This document shows positions 36,724 to 44,850 of a DNA stretch of 64,000 nucleotides, one piece after another. Source of the DNA: an uncultured bacterium (GTDB lineage: Bacteria > Bacillota_I > Bacilli_A > Acholeplasmatales > Anaeroplasmataceae); contig CASFCK010000001.1 in assembly GCA_949293265.1 (NCBI GenBank), forward strand, positions 122,254 to 186,253. Direction: 5' to 3'. Position 1 is the stretch's first letter. Each line of letters opens with the position of its first letter. The notes beneath the pieces were generated by a model. The model worked only from the letters and a program-made list of their open reading frames with translations. It was not told the origin of the DNA and did not search any database. A program made the translations under genes and the position numbers.

Positions 36724-37524
36724 TTATTCTGGTTGTTTACCAATATAAGCTAAAATACCACCATCAACATAAAGAATGTGACCATTTACAAAATTAGAAG
36801 CATCACTAGCTAAGAATACTGCTGGACCTTGTAAATCTTCAGCATTTCCCCAACGACCTGCAGGTGTTTTAGAAACGATGAATTGGTCAAATGGATGACG
36901 ACTTCCATCAGCTTGTCTTTCTCTTAGTGGTGCAGTTTGAGGAGTAGCAATATAACCTGGTCCTATACCATTACATTGGATATTCGCACCACCATATTCA
37001 GAACAAATGTTGCGAGTTAACATTTTTAAGCCACCTTTAGCAGCTGCATATGCACTAACTGTTTCACGGCCTAGTTCTGACATCATTGAACAAATGTTAA
37101 TGATTTTACCATGACCTTTTTTAACCATTGCTGGTATACAAGCTTTAGCCATAATAAATGGACCAGTTAAATCGATATCAATTACTTGGCGCCATTGAGC
37201 AGCAGTCATTTCACACATTGGGATACGTTTAATAATACCTGCATTATTAACTAAAATATCTACTACGCCAACCTCTTTTTCAACTTTAGCAATAAAATCA
37301 GTTACGGCTTCTTCATTTGTAACATCACATACATAACCATGAGCTTTGATACCTTTTTCTTTATATGAAGCTAAACCTTTATCTACTAATTCTTGTTTAA
37401 CATCATTGAATACTATTGTAGCACCAGCAGCAGCAAATGCTTCAGCAATAGCAAAACCAATGCCATATGAAGCACCAGTGATAAGAGCAACCTTACCATC
37501 TAATCTAAAATCATTCATATTCAT
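36724..37524 (-). CDS. SDR-family dehydrogenase: 2-keto-3-deoxygluconate 5-dehydrogenase or gluconate 5-dehydrogenase
   Basis: The 266-residue short-chain dehydrogenase has the cofactor motif TGASYGIG, NNAG, catalytic Ser (ICSMMSE) and YxxxK (AYAAAKGG). The C-terminal stretch HPFDQFIVSKTPAGRWG and VNGHILYVDGGILAYIGKQP is very close to streptococcal gluconate 5-dehydrogenase-type enzymes. Next to kduI, a KduD-like reduction of 5-keto-4-deoxyuronate-derived diketone to 2-keto-3-deoxygluconate is the more likely role. It is the last gene of the operon. The symbol is left blank because the two activities cannot be separated by sequence here. Confidence 0.88.
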   Translation of the reverse strand: MNMNDFRLDGKVALITGASYGIGFAIAEAFAAAGATIVFNDVKQELVDKGLASYKEKGIKAHGYVCDVTNEEAVTDFIAKVEKEVGVVDILVNNAGIIKRIPMCEMTAAQWRQVIDIDLTGPFIMAKACIPAMVKKGHGKIINICSMMSELGRETVSAYAAAKGGLKMLTRNICSEYGGANIQCNGIGPGYIATPQTAPLRERQADGSRHPFDQFIVSKTPAGRWGNAEDLQGPAVFLASDASNFVNGHILYVDGGILAYIGKQPE

Positions 37525-37543
37525 ATTTTAATTTTTTCCTTCC

Positions 37544-38380
37544 TTATTTTAAATCTATATTTTCAATATTGTCCATATCATCAAATTCTTGGTTTTCACC
37601 ACACATAGCCCAAATAAAGGAATAATTTGAAGTACCTACACCTGAATGAATAGACCAACTTGGTGAAATTACAAGTTGTTCATTTTGCATTACAATATGT
37701 CTAGTTTCTTGTGGTTCACCCATCATATGGAAAACAACTTGACCAGGCTTAATATTAAAGTAGAAATATACTTCCATTCTTCTTTCATGAGTGTGACATG
37801 GCATAGTATTCCAACCGCTGCCTTCTTCTAAGGCAGTCATACCCATTGCTAATTGACATGATTTACATACATCAGGGTGAATATATTGATTAATTACTCT
37901 TTTGTTTAAAGTACTTGCTTCACCACATGGACGATGATTAGCTTTATCAAAATCAATATAGTATGTTGGATATGTTTTATGAGCAGGACATGAAGCAATA
38001 TAAAACTTAGCTGGATTATTAGCATCATTAGAACTGAATAAAACTTCTACTGTTCCCATACCTACATATAAACCATCTTTAGATTTAACTTCATATTCTT
38101 TACCATCTAAAACTACTTTACCATTACCACCTATGTTGATTATTCCAAGTTCACGACGTTCTAAGAAATATTTTGCTCTTAATTCGTCACTAGTTTCTAG
38201 TTTTAAAGTTTTATGTACTGGCATAACACCACCAGCAATTATTCGGTCTTGGTGCGAATATACTAATAATATATCATCAGCTTTAAAAACTTCTTCAACT
38301 AAATAATTAGCTCTTAATTCTTTAGTATCATATTTTTTAGAATCATTAGGATGATTGGAATATCTAACTTCTAATTTCAT
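37544..38380 (-). CDS. kduI: 5-dehydro-4-deoxy-D-glucuronate isomerase KduI
   Basis: A 278-residue cupin enzyme that isomerises the unsaturated-uronate product 5-keto-4-deoxyuronate. The zinc ligands sit in MPCHTHERRMEVYFYF (His196, His198, Glu203) with a further His near 245, the same spacing as the characterised enzyme. It starts 20 bp upstream of the SDR gene and overlaps the preceding TIM-barrel gene by 4 bp. Its presence shows that the pathway handles oligouronides from pectin or glycosaminoglycans. Confidence 0.95.
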   Translation of the reverse strand: MKLEVRYSNHPNDSKKYDTKELRANYLVEEVFKADDILLVYSHQDRIIAGGVMPVHKTLKLETSDELRAKYFLERRELGIINIGGNGKVVLDGKEYEVKSKDGLYVGMGTVEVLFSSNDANNPAKFYIASCPAHKTYPTYYIDFDKANHRPCGEASTLNKRVINQYIHPDVCKSCQLAMGMTALEEGSGWNTMPCHTHERRMEVYFYFNIKPGQVVFHMMGEPQETRHIVMQNEQLVISPSWSIHSGVGTSNYSFIWAMCGENQEFDDMDNIENIDLK

Positions 38381-39222
38381 TTTGTAACCTCTTTTTCTAT
38401 ATTTCTAATGAAATTATAACTATCTTGCATACCTTCTTTTGAATTACCTTCAAATATAAAATATGCATTTGAATTACATGCTAACATCTTAGATAAGACT
38501 GTTTTGTAATCCATAATACCTTGACCTATATCAGCACGTACTAGCTTATTATCTTCAATCTTAAAATCTTTTAAATGGAAAATAACAGTTCTATCCCCTA
38601 ATGTACTTATCGCATCATCTAATATATCTAGATAATTCATATAATTAGAAATATCTAAATAATTAAATAGGTCAATTGTAAAATATATTTTGTTAGAACC
38701 AATTAATTCATATAATCTTCTCAATACTTTAGGTTCATAACAAACATGTCCAAATGCTCCCTCAAGAGCTATGTTTGCGTCATATTTATCAGCCACTTTA
38801 GCTAGTTGCTTAAAAACTTCAACAGATTGCATAAAACCATCTTCAGTACGATTATGGGGATGATATACCCATGGATCATTTGAGAATGAACCTGTTTCAC
38901 TGCCAACAAAATGAGCTTTAAATTTATGCTCATATTGTAAAAAATTACTAAAGTTTTTTATACCAATTTCTACTTTTTCTTTATTTTCATGAACAGGATT
39001 AAAATAAGCTCCTAACATAGCTATTTCAAGTCCTTCCTTAATAAAGGCATCAGAAATTTTTCTTACTTTATCATCATCTAAATAAGTAGGAAGGCTACCT
39101 TCATCTAAGATAGCCTTATTAACTACTAATTGAACTGCATCAAAGCCAATTTTTTTCGCTGTTTTTGCTAAATTTTCTGGCGTATTACGGCCTAAATCAT
39201 GAATTCTTACACCAATTTTCAT
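38377..39222 (-). CDS. Sugar phosphate isomerase/epimerase-like TIM-barrel protein
   Basis: The 281-residue protein belongs to the xylose isomerase-like AP-endonuclease 2 superfamily. Metal-binding acidic/His residues appear in ALEGAFGHV, FTIDLFNYLD, VIFHLKDFK and YFIFEGNS. Its exact substrate is unknown. It overlaps both neighbours by 4 bp, so it is co-translated with the kdu genes, and may interconvert uronate- or hexulosonate-derived intermediates such as a tagaturonate- or fructuronate-type sugar. Confidence 0.82.
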   Translation of the reverse strand: MKIGVRIHDLGRNTPENLAKTAKKIGFDAVQLVVNKAILDEGSLPTYLDDDKVRKISDAFIKEGLEIAMLGAYFNPVHENKEKVEIGIKNFSNFLQYEHKFKAHFVGSETGSFSNDPWVYHPHNRTEDGFMQSVEVFKQLAKVADKYDANIALEGAFGHVCYEPKVLRRLYELIGSNKIYFTIDLFNYLDISNYMNYLDILDDAISTLGDRTVIFHLKDFKIEDNKLVRADIGQGIMDYKTVLSKMLACNSNAYFIFEGNSKEGMQDSYNFIRNIEKEVTK

Positions 39223-40064
39223 ACTTCATACTCCTTAGTAGGGCAAAAAGGACAATTGTCGGGGTCAGTATATAATCTTCTTCCTAAATTTAAATTATCA
39301 ATTTCATTTATTTCTGATTCGGTGAGGGCAAATGAGAAAACATCAAAATTGCTAATTATACGATTCATTGTTACTGATTTTGGGATCATTATAATATCTT
39401 TTTGTAATCCCCATCTAACGACAACATTAGCAATGCCAGTATGGTATTTATCAGCTAAAGACTTCAACAATTCATCTTCAAATACCTCGCCTTTAGCAAA
39501 AGGGCCATATGCTTCTAATGCAATATTTTCTAATTTTAAATATTTAGCTAAAGCTGTTTGGGTTAAAAATGGATGTAATTCAACTTGATCTACCATCGGT
39601 TTTATTCTAGCGCTAGCAATTAAATGTTCAAGATGATGAATATTGAAATTAGATACACCAATCGCTTTGCAATAACCAGCCTCATATAATTCTTCAAAGG
39701 CTTGCCATGTGTGTATGTTAACTAAATCGTTAGCACTTGGCCAATGAATTAAATAAAGATCTACATAATTTGTCCGTAATCTTTTAAGTGATTCTAACAA
39801 ATGTTTTTTAGCACTCTCATATCCGATTTTAGCAGGATAAAGTTTAGTTGTAATAAATATTTCACTTCTATTTATCCCACTATCTTCTATCGCCTTACCA
39901 ATGCTTTCTTCATTGCCATAGCCCATAGCAGTATCGATGTGTCTATAACCTGCCTTTAAAGCTGTGATTACAGCATCATAACAAGATGCACCATTTTCGG
40001 CTTTAAATGTTCCTAAACCAACTTTAGGCATCTTTATACCATTTGCTAAAATTGAATACTCCAT
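39219..40064 (-). CDS. Aldo/keto reductase
   Basis: A 281-residue NAD(P)H-dependent oxidoreductase of the AKR family. Visible are IDTAMGYGNEESIGKAI (catalytic Asp and Tyr of the tetrad), TTKLYPAK (Lys), LYLIHWP (His), AIGVSNFN and the cofactor-binding IPKSVTMNRI. It is placed between the isomerase-like gene and the kinase gene. It may reduce a uronate or keto-sugar in this pathway. Its tail contains a Cys-rich NCPFC segment, which is uncommon in the family and might bind a metal or respond to redox state. Confidence 0.88.
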   Translation of the reverse strand: MEYSILANGIKMPKVGLGTFKAENGASCYDAVITALKAGYRHIDTAMGYGNEESIGKAIEDSGINRSEIFITTKLYPAKIGYESAKKHLLESLKRLRTNYVDLYLIHWPSANDLVNIHTWQAFEELYEAGYCKAIGVSNFNIHHLEHLIASARIKPMVDQVELHPFLTQTALAKYLKLENIALEAYGPFAKGEVFEDELLKSLADKYHTGIANVVVRWGLQKDIIMIPKSVTMNRIISNFDVFSFALTESEINEIDNLNLGRRLYTDPDNCPFCPTKEYEV

Positions 40065-40079
40065 AAAAACCTCTCTTAA

Positions 40080-41105
40080 TTAACGTTGAACACGGCCTGA
40101 AGCATCACCACCAGCTAATGCTTCTACTTCAGCTGTAGAAACTAAGTTGAAGTCACCGTTGATAGTGTGTTTTAATGCTGATGCAGCAACAGCAAATTCT
40201 AATGCTTTACCTTGGTCAGTTGGATATGTTAATAAACCATGAATTAAACCACCACTGAATGAATCACCACCACCAACACGGTCGATAATAGGGTTAATGT
40301 CATAACGTTTAGATTCATAGAATTCTTTACCATTATATATTAAAGCTTTCCAACCATTATGAGTAGCTGAGAATGATTCTCTTAATGTAGAAACAACATA
40401 TTTGAAACCGAATTTTTCAGCCATTTGTTTAAATATTGCTTTATAACCTGAAGCATCAGTTTTACCACCAGTAACATCAGCATCTGGTTTGAAACCTAAA
40501 CATAATTCAGCATCTTCTTCATTACCAATACATACATCTACATATTGCATTAAAGGACGCATGATTGAAATAGCTTTTTCACTTGTCCATAATTTTTTAC
40601 GGAAGTTTAAATCACATGATACTGTAACACCATGACGTTTTGCTGCTTCACAAGCTAATTTTGTTAATTCAGCTGCTTTATCAGAAATAGCAGGTGTAAT
40701 ACCAGACCAATGGAACCAATCTGCACCTTCCATAATTGCATCAAAATCAAAATCTTTAGGACTAGCTTCAGCAATTGAGCTATTTGCACGGTCATAAATA
40801 ACTTTAGAAGCACGCATTGAAGCGCCTGTTTCTAAATAATAAATACCAAGTCTATCGCCACCACGAGCTATAAATTTAGTGTTTACACCATAACGACGAA
40901 GTGCATTAACAGCACATTGACCAATTTCATGAGTAGGTACTTTACTTACAAAGTATGCATCATGACCATAGTTTGCGCAGCTTACAGCAACGTTTGCTTC
41001 ACCACCACCATAAACTACATCAAAAGAATCTGATTGAACGAAACGTGTATTACCTGGTGTAGATAATCTTAACATAATTTCGCCTAAAGTAACAATTTTT
41101 GCCAT
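40080..41105 (-). CDS. kdgK: PfkB-family 2-keto-3-deoxygluconate kinase-like
   Basis: A 341-residue sugar kinase with N-terminal GGGEANVAVSCANYG, and the C-terminal PfkB signature DRVGGGDSFSGGL with the catalytic Asp. It should make KDPG, the substrate of the aldolase encoded at 42639. A second paralogous kinase is present in the same operon at 41589. The two share the same start (TFGEIMLRLSTP versus TLGEIMLRLSTP) but differ in the middle. This copy is closer to the aldo-keto reductase side. Which is the true KDG kinase is not certain. Confidence 0.85.
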   Translation of the reverse strand: MAKIVTLGEIMLRLSTPGNTRFVQSDSFDVVYGGGEANVAVSCANYGHDAYFVSKVPTHEIGQCAVNALRRYGVNTKFIARGGDRLGIYYLETGASMRASKVIYDRANSSIAEASPKDFDFDAIMEGADWFHWSGITPAISDKAAELTKLACEAAKRHGVTVSCDLNFRKKLWTSEKAISIMRPLMQYVDVCIGNEEDAELCLGFKPDADVTGGKTDASGYKAIFKQMAEKFGFKYVVSTLRESFSATHNGWKALIYNGKEFYESKRYDINPIIDRVGGGDSFSGGLIHGLLTYPTDQGKALEFAVAASALKHTINGDFNLVSTAEVEALAGGDASGRVQR

Positions 41106-41119
41106 TTTTAAATTTCTCC

Positions 41120-41584
41120 TTATTTATCTAATTTAATTTTAATTACTGCTTTTTCGATAGTTTTACCATCAACATCTAATTTGGCCAAATGGATATCTTC
41201 AGGGAAAACTAAAGCATAACCTTCTTCAAGTGTTATATATATTTCATTAGTTGCTTTATTTTGATATTTAGTAACATCTTTTTCCTTATTGTATGGAGTA
41301 GTAACAACTAAACCTGGATCAGTTATATCAGTATAACCAAACCCTTCTTTACCCTTTAGAACAATTTGCATATCTAAATATTTATCATGTCCTTCAAAAT
41401 AACATTCTTCTAAAGGTCTAGCAACATATGTATCACGATTAACATAAACATTGTCGCCATCGATTAATGTTTTACCTTTTGGTAAAGCTAATAGATCATG
41501 AGTTAATACAAAATCTATAGCCGTATCGATATTCTTACTTAAGCCCTTATAGTGAGCAATATCTTTTAACTTTCCAACAATCAT
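41120..41584 (-). CDS. YhcH/YjgK/YiaL family protein (DUF386)
   Basis: A 154-residue cupin-like protein. The family motif is visible: FEGHDKYLDMQIVLKGKEGFGY and FPEDIHLAKLDVDG with conserved His, Asp and Glu that bind a metal in known members. Members occur with sialic acid, uronate and beta-galactoside genes, where they are thought to act as sugar anomer-modifying or isomerase-like enzymes. Here the gene sits between two kinase genes (5 and 14 bp gaps), so a step ahead of phosphorylation is plausible. Confidence 0.88.
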   Translation of the reverse strand: MIVGKLKDIAHYKGLSKNIDTAIDFVLTHDLLALPKGKTLIDGDNVYVNRDTYVARPLEECYFEGHDKYLDMQIVLKGKEGFGYTDITDPGLVVTTPYNKEKDVTKYQNKATNEIYITLEEGYALVFPEDIHLAKLDVDGKTIEKAVIKIKLDK

Positions 41585-41588
41585 AATA

Positions 41589-42626
41589 TTACCTTTCTAC
41601 TTCTGCACTACTATTTGATGCCATAAATGATTCAACATCTTCTTTACTGAAGATAGATGCATCCCCACCTATTGTATGCTTTAATACACTTGTATTTAAG
41701 CCAAATCTTACAGCATAAGCTGGATCATCAAAATCTTTCAATAAGCCATGAATTACACCAGATGCAAAAGCATCACCACCACCAATACGATCATATATAT
41801 TAAATCTGATCGGATTTGTTAATTCCCAAGACAATTGATCATCTTTTAAGGCAAAATAATAGCCTGCTAAACTATTATCGGTAGCTGTATAAACAACCCT
41901 ATCAGTACCGAATATATAATTTAAATTATATTTTTTAATCATTTTAGGGAAGACATTTCTTCTCTTTTCTGAAAGGGTAGCATTTTCAAATTCTTTATCT
42001 AGAGGTATTTCTAGAATAGTGTTAGCATCCCAAAAACTAGCAAAAACAATATCAACATAATGCATAAATTGTTGATATATTGGTTTAGCTTCATCGATCG
42101 TCCAAAGCTTAGCACGATAATTAAAATCAAAAGAGACTTTAACATTACGACGCTTTGCTTCTTGAACTGCTTTTAAAGCGACTGTTCTTACTCTTTCACC
42201 TAAAGCTAAAGTTATTCCACTTATATGGAACCAAGTTGCATCGCCAAAAATTTCATCCCAATTAAATTCATTAATTTGAACTCTCGTAATAGCACTGTGT
42301 TTACGATTATAAATAATCTTAGATGGTCTTCCACCAAAACCAGTTTCTAAAAAATAAATACCTAAAGTCGAAGAACCTCTAACAATGTAATCGGTATTAA
42401 CCCCATTCGCTTGTAAATGAGAAACAGCGCCATCCCCTAATTGATTTGGTGGCAATTTAGACATAAAGTAACATTTATGGCCCAAATGTGATAATGCAAC
42501 AGCCACATTTGCTTCACCACCACCGTAATTTACAATAAAATTACGACATTGATTAATAGTAGCATAATCAGGAGTGGAAAGACGTAACATTATTTCACCA
42601 AATGTAACAATTTTTTCCTTCTTCAT
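41589..42626 (-). CDS. Second PfkB-family sugar kinase, paralogue of kdgK
   Basis: A 345-residue kinase with GGGEANVAVALSHLG near the N-terminus and the PfkB signature YDRIGGGDAFASGVIHG with the catalytic Asp. It is clearly related to the kinase at 40080 but diverges in the middle lid and in the substrate side. It is the second gene of the operon, 12 bp after the aldolase gene. It may phosphorylate a different keto-acid such as 2-keto-3-deoxygalactonate, or 5-keto-gluconate-derived sugar. This is inference. Confidence 0.85.
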   Translation of the reverse strand: MKKEKIVTFGEIMLRLSTPDYATINQCRNFIVNYGGGEANVAVALSHLGHKCYFMSKLPPNQLGDGAVSHLQANGVNTDYIVRGSSTLGIYFLETGFGGRPSKIIYNRKHSAITRVQINEFNWDEIFGDATWFHISGITLALGERVRTVALKAVQEAKRRNVKVSFDFNYRAKLWTIDEAKPIYQQFMHYVDIVFASFWDANTILEIPLDKEFENATLSEKRRNVFPKMIKKYNLNYIFGTDRVVYTATDNSLAGYYFALKDDQLSWELTNPIRFNIYDRIGGGDAFASGVIHGLLKDFDDPAYAVRFGLNTSVLKHTIGGDASIFSKEDVESFMASNSSAEVER

Positions 42627-42638
42627 ATAACTACCTCA

Positions 42639-43289
42639 TTACTTTTTTGCTCTTGCATCCTTTACTGCAGCCACAAATTGTTTTGCAAGCTCAGTTACAC
42701 CTGCATAATCACCTTTTTTAGCAGGTGCAGTTAAACTTGAACCAGCACTTACACATACAACACCTGCTTTAATCCAATCAGGTATATTAGCTAAATCTAC
42801 GCCACCAGAAGGCATTAAATTAGCGTATGGAAGTGGTCCATGAACATCTTTTATAAATCTAGGTCCTAAAATATCACCAGGGAATACTTTGATAACATCA
42901 CAACCAGCATCAAGAGCCATTTTAACTTCTAGTACTGTTTGTGTACCAGGAATATAAGGCACTTGATAACGATTACATAGTTTAGCTACTTCTTCATCAA
43001 AGCATGGGCTTACGATAAATTTAGCACCATTTAAAATAGCTTGACGGGCAGTTTCAGAATCTAAAACTGTGCCTGCACCAATTAAAACATTTTCATTATT
43101 CTCATAATTTTTAATTAAATTAGAGATAATTTCACCGGCGCCAGGTACTGTGAAAGTAACTTCGATTGCAGTTACTCCACCAGAAATACAAGCTTCTGAA
43201 ATTTTTAAGCCTTTTTCTGTGCTTTCGGCACGTACTACTGCAACAACACCTATGTTGGCAATACGATTCAAAACTTCAAATTTTTTCAT
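42639..43289 (-). CDS. eda: KDPG/KHG aldolase (Entner-Doudoroff)
   Basis: A 216-residue class I aldolase splitting 2-keto-3-deoxy-6-phosphogluconate to pyruvate and glyceraldehyde-3-phosphate. Catalytic residues: Glu43 in IEVTFTVP and the Schiff-base Lys134 in VIKVFPGD, with Arg20 in VVAVVRAES binding the carboxylate. The length and motifs match the bacterial family. First gene of the operon, downstream of a consensus promoter at 43341-43369. It shows that the operon ends in central metabolism via the lower Entner-Doudoroff step. Confidence 0.95.
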   Translation of the reverse strand: MKKFEVLNRIANIGVVAVVRAESTEKGLKISEACISGGVTAIEVTFTVPGAGEIISNLIKNYENNENVLIGAGTVLDSETARQAILNGAKFIVSPCFDEEVAKLCNRYQVPYIPGTQTVLEVKMALDAGCDVIKVFPGDILGPRFIKDVHGPLPYANLMPSGGVDLANIPDWIKAGVVCVSAGSSLTAPAKKGDYAGVTELAKQFVAAVKDARAKK

Positions 43290-43340
43290 AATTTTACCTC
43301 TTTTTTTGAATATTGTAGATGAAAATTTTTCACCAACTAA

Positions 43341-43369
43341 ATTATACTTTTTCGAAGCTAAATTGTCAA
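43341..43369 (-). promoter_or_regulatory. Consensus promoter of the kdg/kdu operon
   Basis: TTGACA (43364-43369), a 17-bp spacer and TATAAT (43341-43346) on the minus strand. Perfect boxes imply the operon must be held off by a repressor. The spacer contains TTCGAA. Confidence 0.88.
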
Positions 43370-43383
43370 TGTAAGCGATTTAT
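43370..43383 (+). promoter_or_regulatory. cre-like site abutting the -35 box of the kdg promoter
   Basis: TGTAAGCGATTTAT matches 12 of 14 cre positions and begins one base upstream of the -35 hexamer. Confidence 0.45.
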
Positions 43384-43415
43384 CTTTTATTTATTTATTA
43401 ATATAAAATCAAGTT

Positions 43416-43429
43416 AGAAAACGTTTTAT
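43416..43429. promoter_or_regulatory. AAAACGTTTT operator-like palindrome between the kdg operon and the PTS IIC gene
   Basis: AGAAAACGTTTTAT lies centrally in the divergent intergenic region, upstream of both promoters. It shares its core with sites at 17155, 29827 and 36634; as a cre it matches only 11 of 14 positions, so a LacI-family repressor is another candidate. Confidence 0.45.
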
Positions 43430-43442
43430 AACGGTTTAAATA

Positions 43443-43470
43443 TTTACTTTTAAAAATAATTAAGTAAAAT
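43443..43470 (+). promoter_or_regulatory. Promoter of the PTS IIC-like gene
   Basis: -35 TTTACT (43443-43448), 16-bp spacer and -10 TAAAAT (43465-43470). Weaker than the divergent promoter. It leaves an approximately 90-nt leader. Confidence 0.5.
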
Positions 43471-43485
43471 GAAATAAATTAGTGG

Positions 43486-43546
43486 TCCTAGCTACTAAGA
43501 TGTACGATTGTGTAGGTCAAGCTAATAGATAACTATAGCACTAGGA
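43486..43546 (+). ncRNA. Candidate structured leader of the PTS IIC-like gene
   Basis: TCCTAG (43486-43491) pairs with CTAGGA (43541-43546). Inside are CTAC/GTAG (43492-43495 with 43512-43515) and ATAG/CTAT (43525-43528 with 43533-43536), giving a three-way junction. Part of the closing helix is an AGGAGG-like element upstream of the true ribosome binding site. I do not recognise the class; the helices are short, so the fold is uncertain. Confidence 0.35.
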
Positions 43547-43565
43547 GGATAATTAAGGAGGAAAA

Positions 43566-43571
43566 ATGGAG
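43566..43571 (+). promoter_or_regulatory. Start region of the PTS IIC-like gene with duplicated Shine-Dalgarno-like elements
   Basis: Two purine-rich elements precede the start: AGGAGG at about 43543-43548 and AAGGAGG at 43555-43561. The second has the right spacing for the ATG at 43566; the first lies in the predicted closing helix of the leader. Confidence 0.45.
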
Positions 43572-44693
43572 GAAAAAGAAACTAGAAATCCTCAAGATGA
43601 AATAGTAAGTATTAGCAAACCTAAAAAAATTCTCTTAGCTATCAAAAATTATTGTTTAAAAAAGAATGTGAAGCCATCCCTAAAACTATATTTTATAGAT
43701 GCAATGTCTAAAATGGCATTAGGTCTTTTTGCCTCATTGCTAATTGGAACAATTATTGATACTATTGGTGATCTAACTAATATTGCTTTTTTTGTTGATA
43801 TTGCAACCTATGCTTCTAGTGCTTCTGGGGCGGCTATGGCAATAGCTATTGGTTATGCTTTAAAAACTCCGCCACTAGTTTTATTTAGTTTAGTGGCAGT
43901 TGGTATTTCAAGTAATGCACTTGGCGAAGCTGGTGGTCCTTTGGCTGTATTCTTCATCGCGATAATAGCTTCAGAAGTTGCCAAATTGGTTGCAGGAACG
44001 ACTAAAATAGACATTTTGGTTACTCCCCTAGTTACAATAATAGTGGGATGCGGTTTAGCAACTTTAATTGCTCCTGCAATCGGTAAAGCTGCGTATTATA
44101 TAGGTGATGCAATTAACAAGGCTACGATATTACAACCTTTCTTAATGGGAATAATATTATCAGTATGTGTTGGTATGATTCTAACACTGCCAATATCAAG
44201 TGCTGCCATCTGTGCTTCCTTTGGAATTACCGGTCTAGCTGGTGGTGCAGCGTTAGCTGGTTGTTGTTGTCAAATGATCGGTTTTGCCGTTCAATCATTT
44301 AAAGAAAACAAATGGTCAGGTCTTGTTTCACAGGGTTTAGGCACAAGTATGCTACAAGTCCCAAATATTATAAAAAAACCAGCCATTTGGCTTCCTACTA
44401 TTGTAGCTTCTGCTATTACTGGGCCAATCACAACATGTTTATTTAAATTAGAAATGAACGGTCCTTCTATAGCTTCTGGTATGGGTACTTGCGGGTTAGT
44501 TGGTCCAATTGGCGTTGTTCAGGGTTGGTTTAATGACATTGACAACGGTTTAAAAATTAGTATTACTGCGCTAGATATAACTGGTTTAATTTGTATATGT
44601 CTTATTTTACCTATTATTTTAACTTTACTATTTCATTTCATTTGTTTAAAAATAAAACTATATAAAAATGAGGATCTTAAATTAGAATTATAG
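43566..44693 (+). CDS. PTS sugar transporter subunit IIC-like membrane protein (EIIC_2 family)
   Basis: A 375-residue protein with about ten hydrophobic segments. The C-terminal stretch GPSIASGMGTCGLVGPIGVVQGW and the central ALAGCCCQMIGFAVQS are typical of the PTS_EIIC_2 family, whose members often lack attached IIA/IIB domains. No PTS IIA or IIB gene is nearby, so it either borrows other components or is a non-PTS permease. It is divergent from the kdg/kdu operon, for which it is the only transporter candidate in reach. That pairing is inference from position. Confidence 0.82.
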   Translation: MEEKETRNPQDEIVSISKPKKILLAIKNYCLKKNVKPSLKLYFIDAMSKMALGLFASLLIGTIIDTIGDLTNIAFFVDIATYASSASGAAMAIAIGYALKTPPLVLFSLVAVGISSNALGEAGGPLAVFFIAIIASEVAKLVAGTTKIDILVTPLVTIIVGCGLATLIAPAIGKAAYYIGDAINKATILQPFLMGIILSVCVGMILTLPISSAAICASFGITGLAGGAALAGCCCQMIGFAVQSFKENKWSGLVSQGLGTSMLQVPNIIKKPAIWLPTIVASAITGPITTCLFKLEMNGPSIASGMGTCGLVGPIGVVQGWFNDIDNGLKISITALDITGLICICLILPIILTLLFHFICLKIKLYKNEDLKLEL

Positions 44694-44698
44694 TTTTG

Positions 44699-44726
44699 AC
44701 TGCTAGCTTTAGTTAGCAGTTTTTTC
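44699..44726 (+). terminator. Terminator after the PTS IIC-like gene
   Basis: ACTGCTAGC (44699-44707) pairs with GTTAGCAGT (44712-44720) around TTTA, followed by a run of Ts. Confidence 0.9.
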
Positions 44727-44742
44727 ATTATTTTTATTGATT

Positions 44743-44759
44743 CTCAACTATTAGTTGAG
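44743..44759. promoter_or_regulatory. Palindromic operator 1 of the XRE regulator module
   Basis: CTCAACTATTAGTTGAG is a perfect 17-bp palindrome (AACTA half-site, one central base). It lies about 90 bp upstream of the XRE-family gene. Confidence 0.65.
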
Positions 44760-44765
44760 CTTTAT

Positions 44766-44779
44766 TAACTAATTAGTTA
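44766..44779. promoter_or_regulatory. Palindromic operator 2 of the XRE regulator module
   Basis: TAACTAATTAGTTA is a perfect 14-bp palindrome with the same AACTA/TAGTT half-sites and a two-base centre. Its centre is about 21 bp from the centre of operator 1, two helical turns, which suits cooperative binding of two dimers. A single half-site GCAACTA follows at 44780-44786. Confidence 0.65.
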
Positions 44780-44850
44780 GCAACTAAAATAAAAAGTGCT
44801 ATCTTTTTATTCATCATTATTATAGAATTAAACTAGAAAGAAGGTAAATT

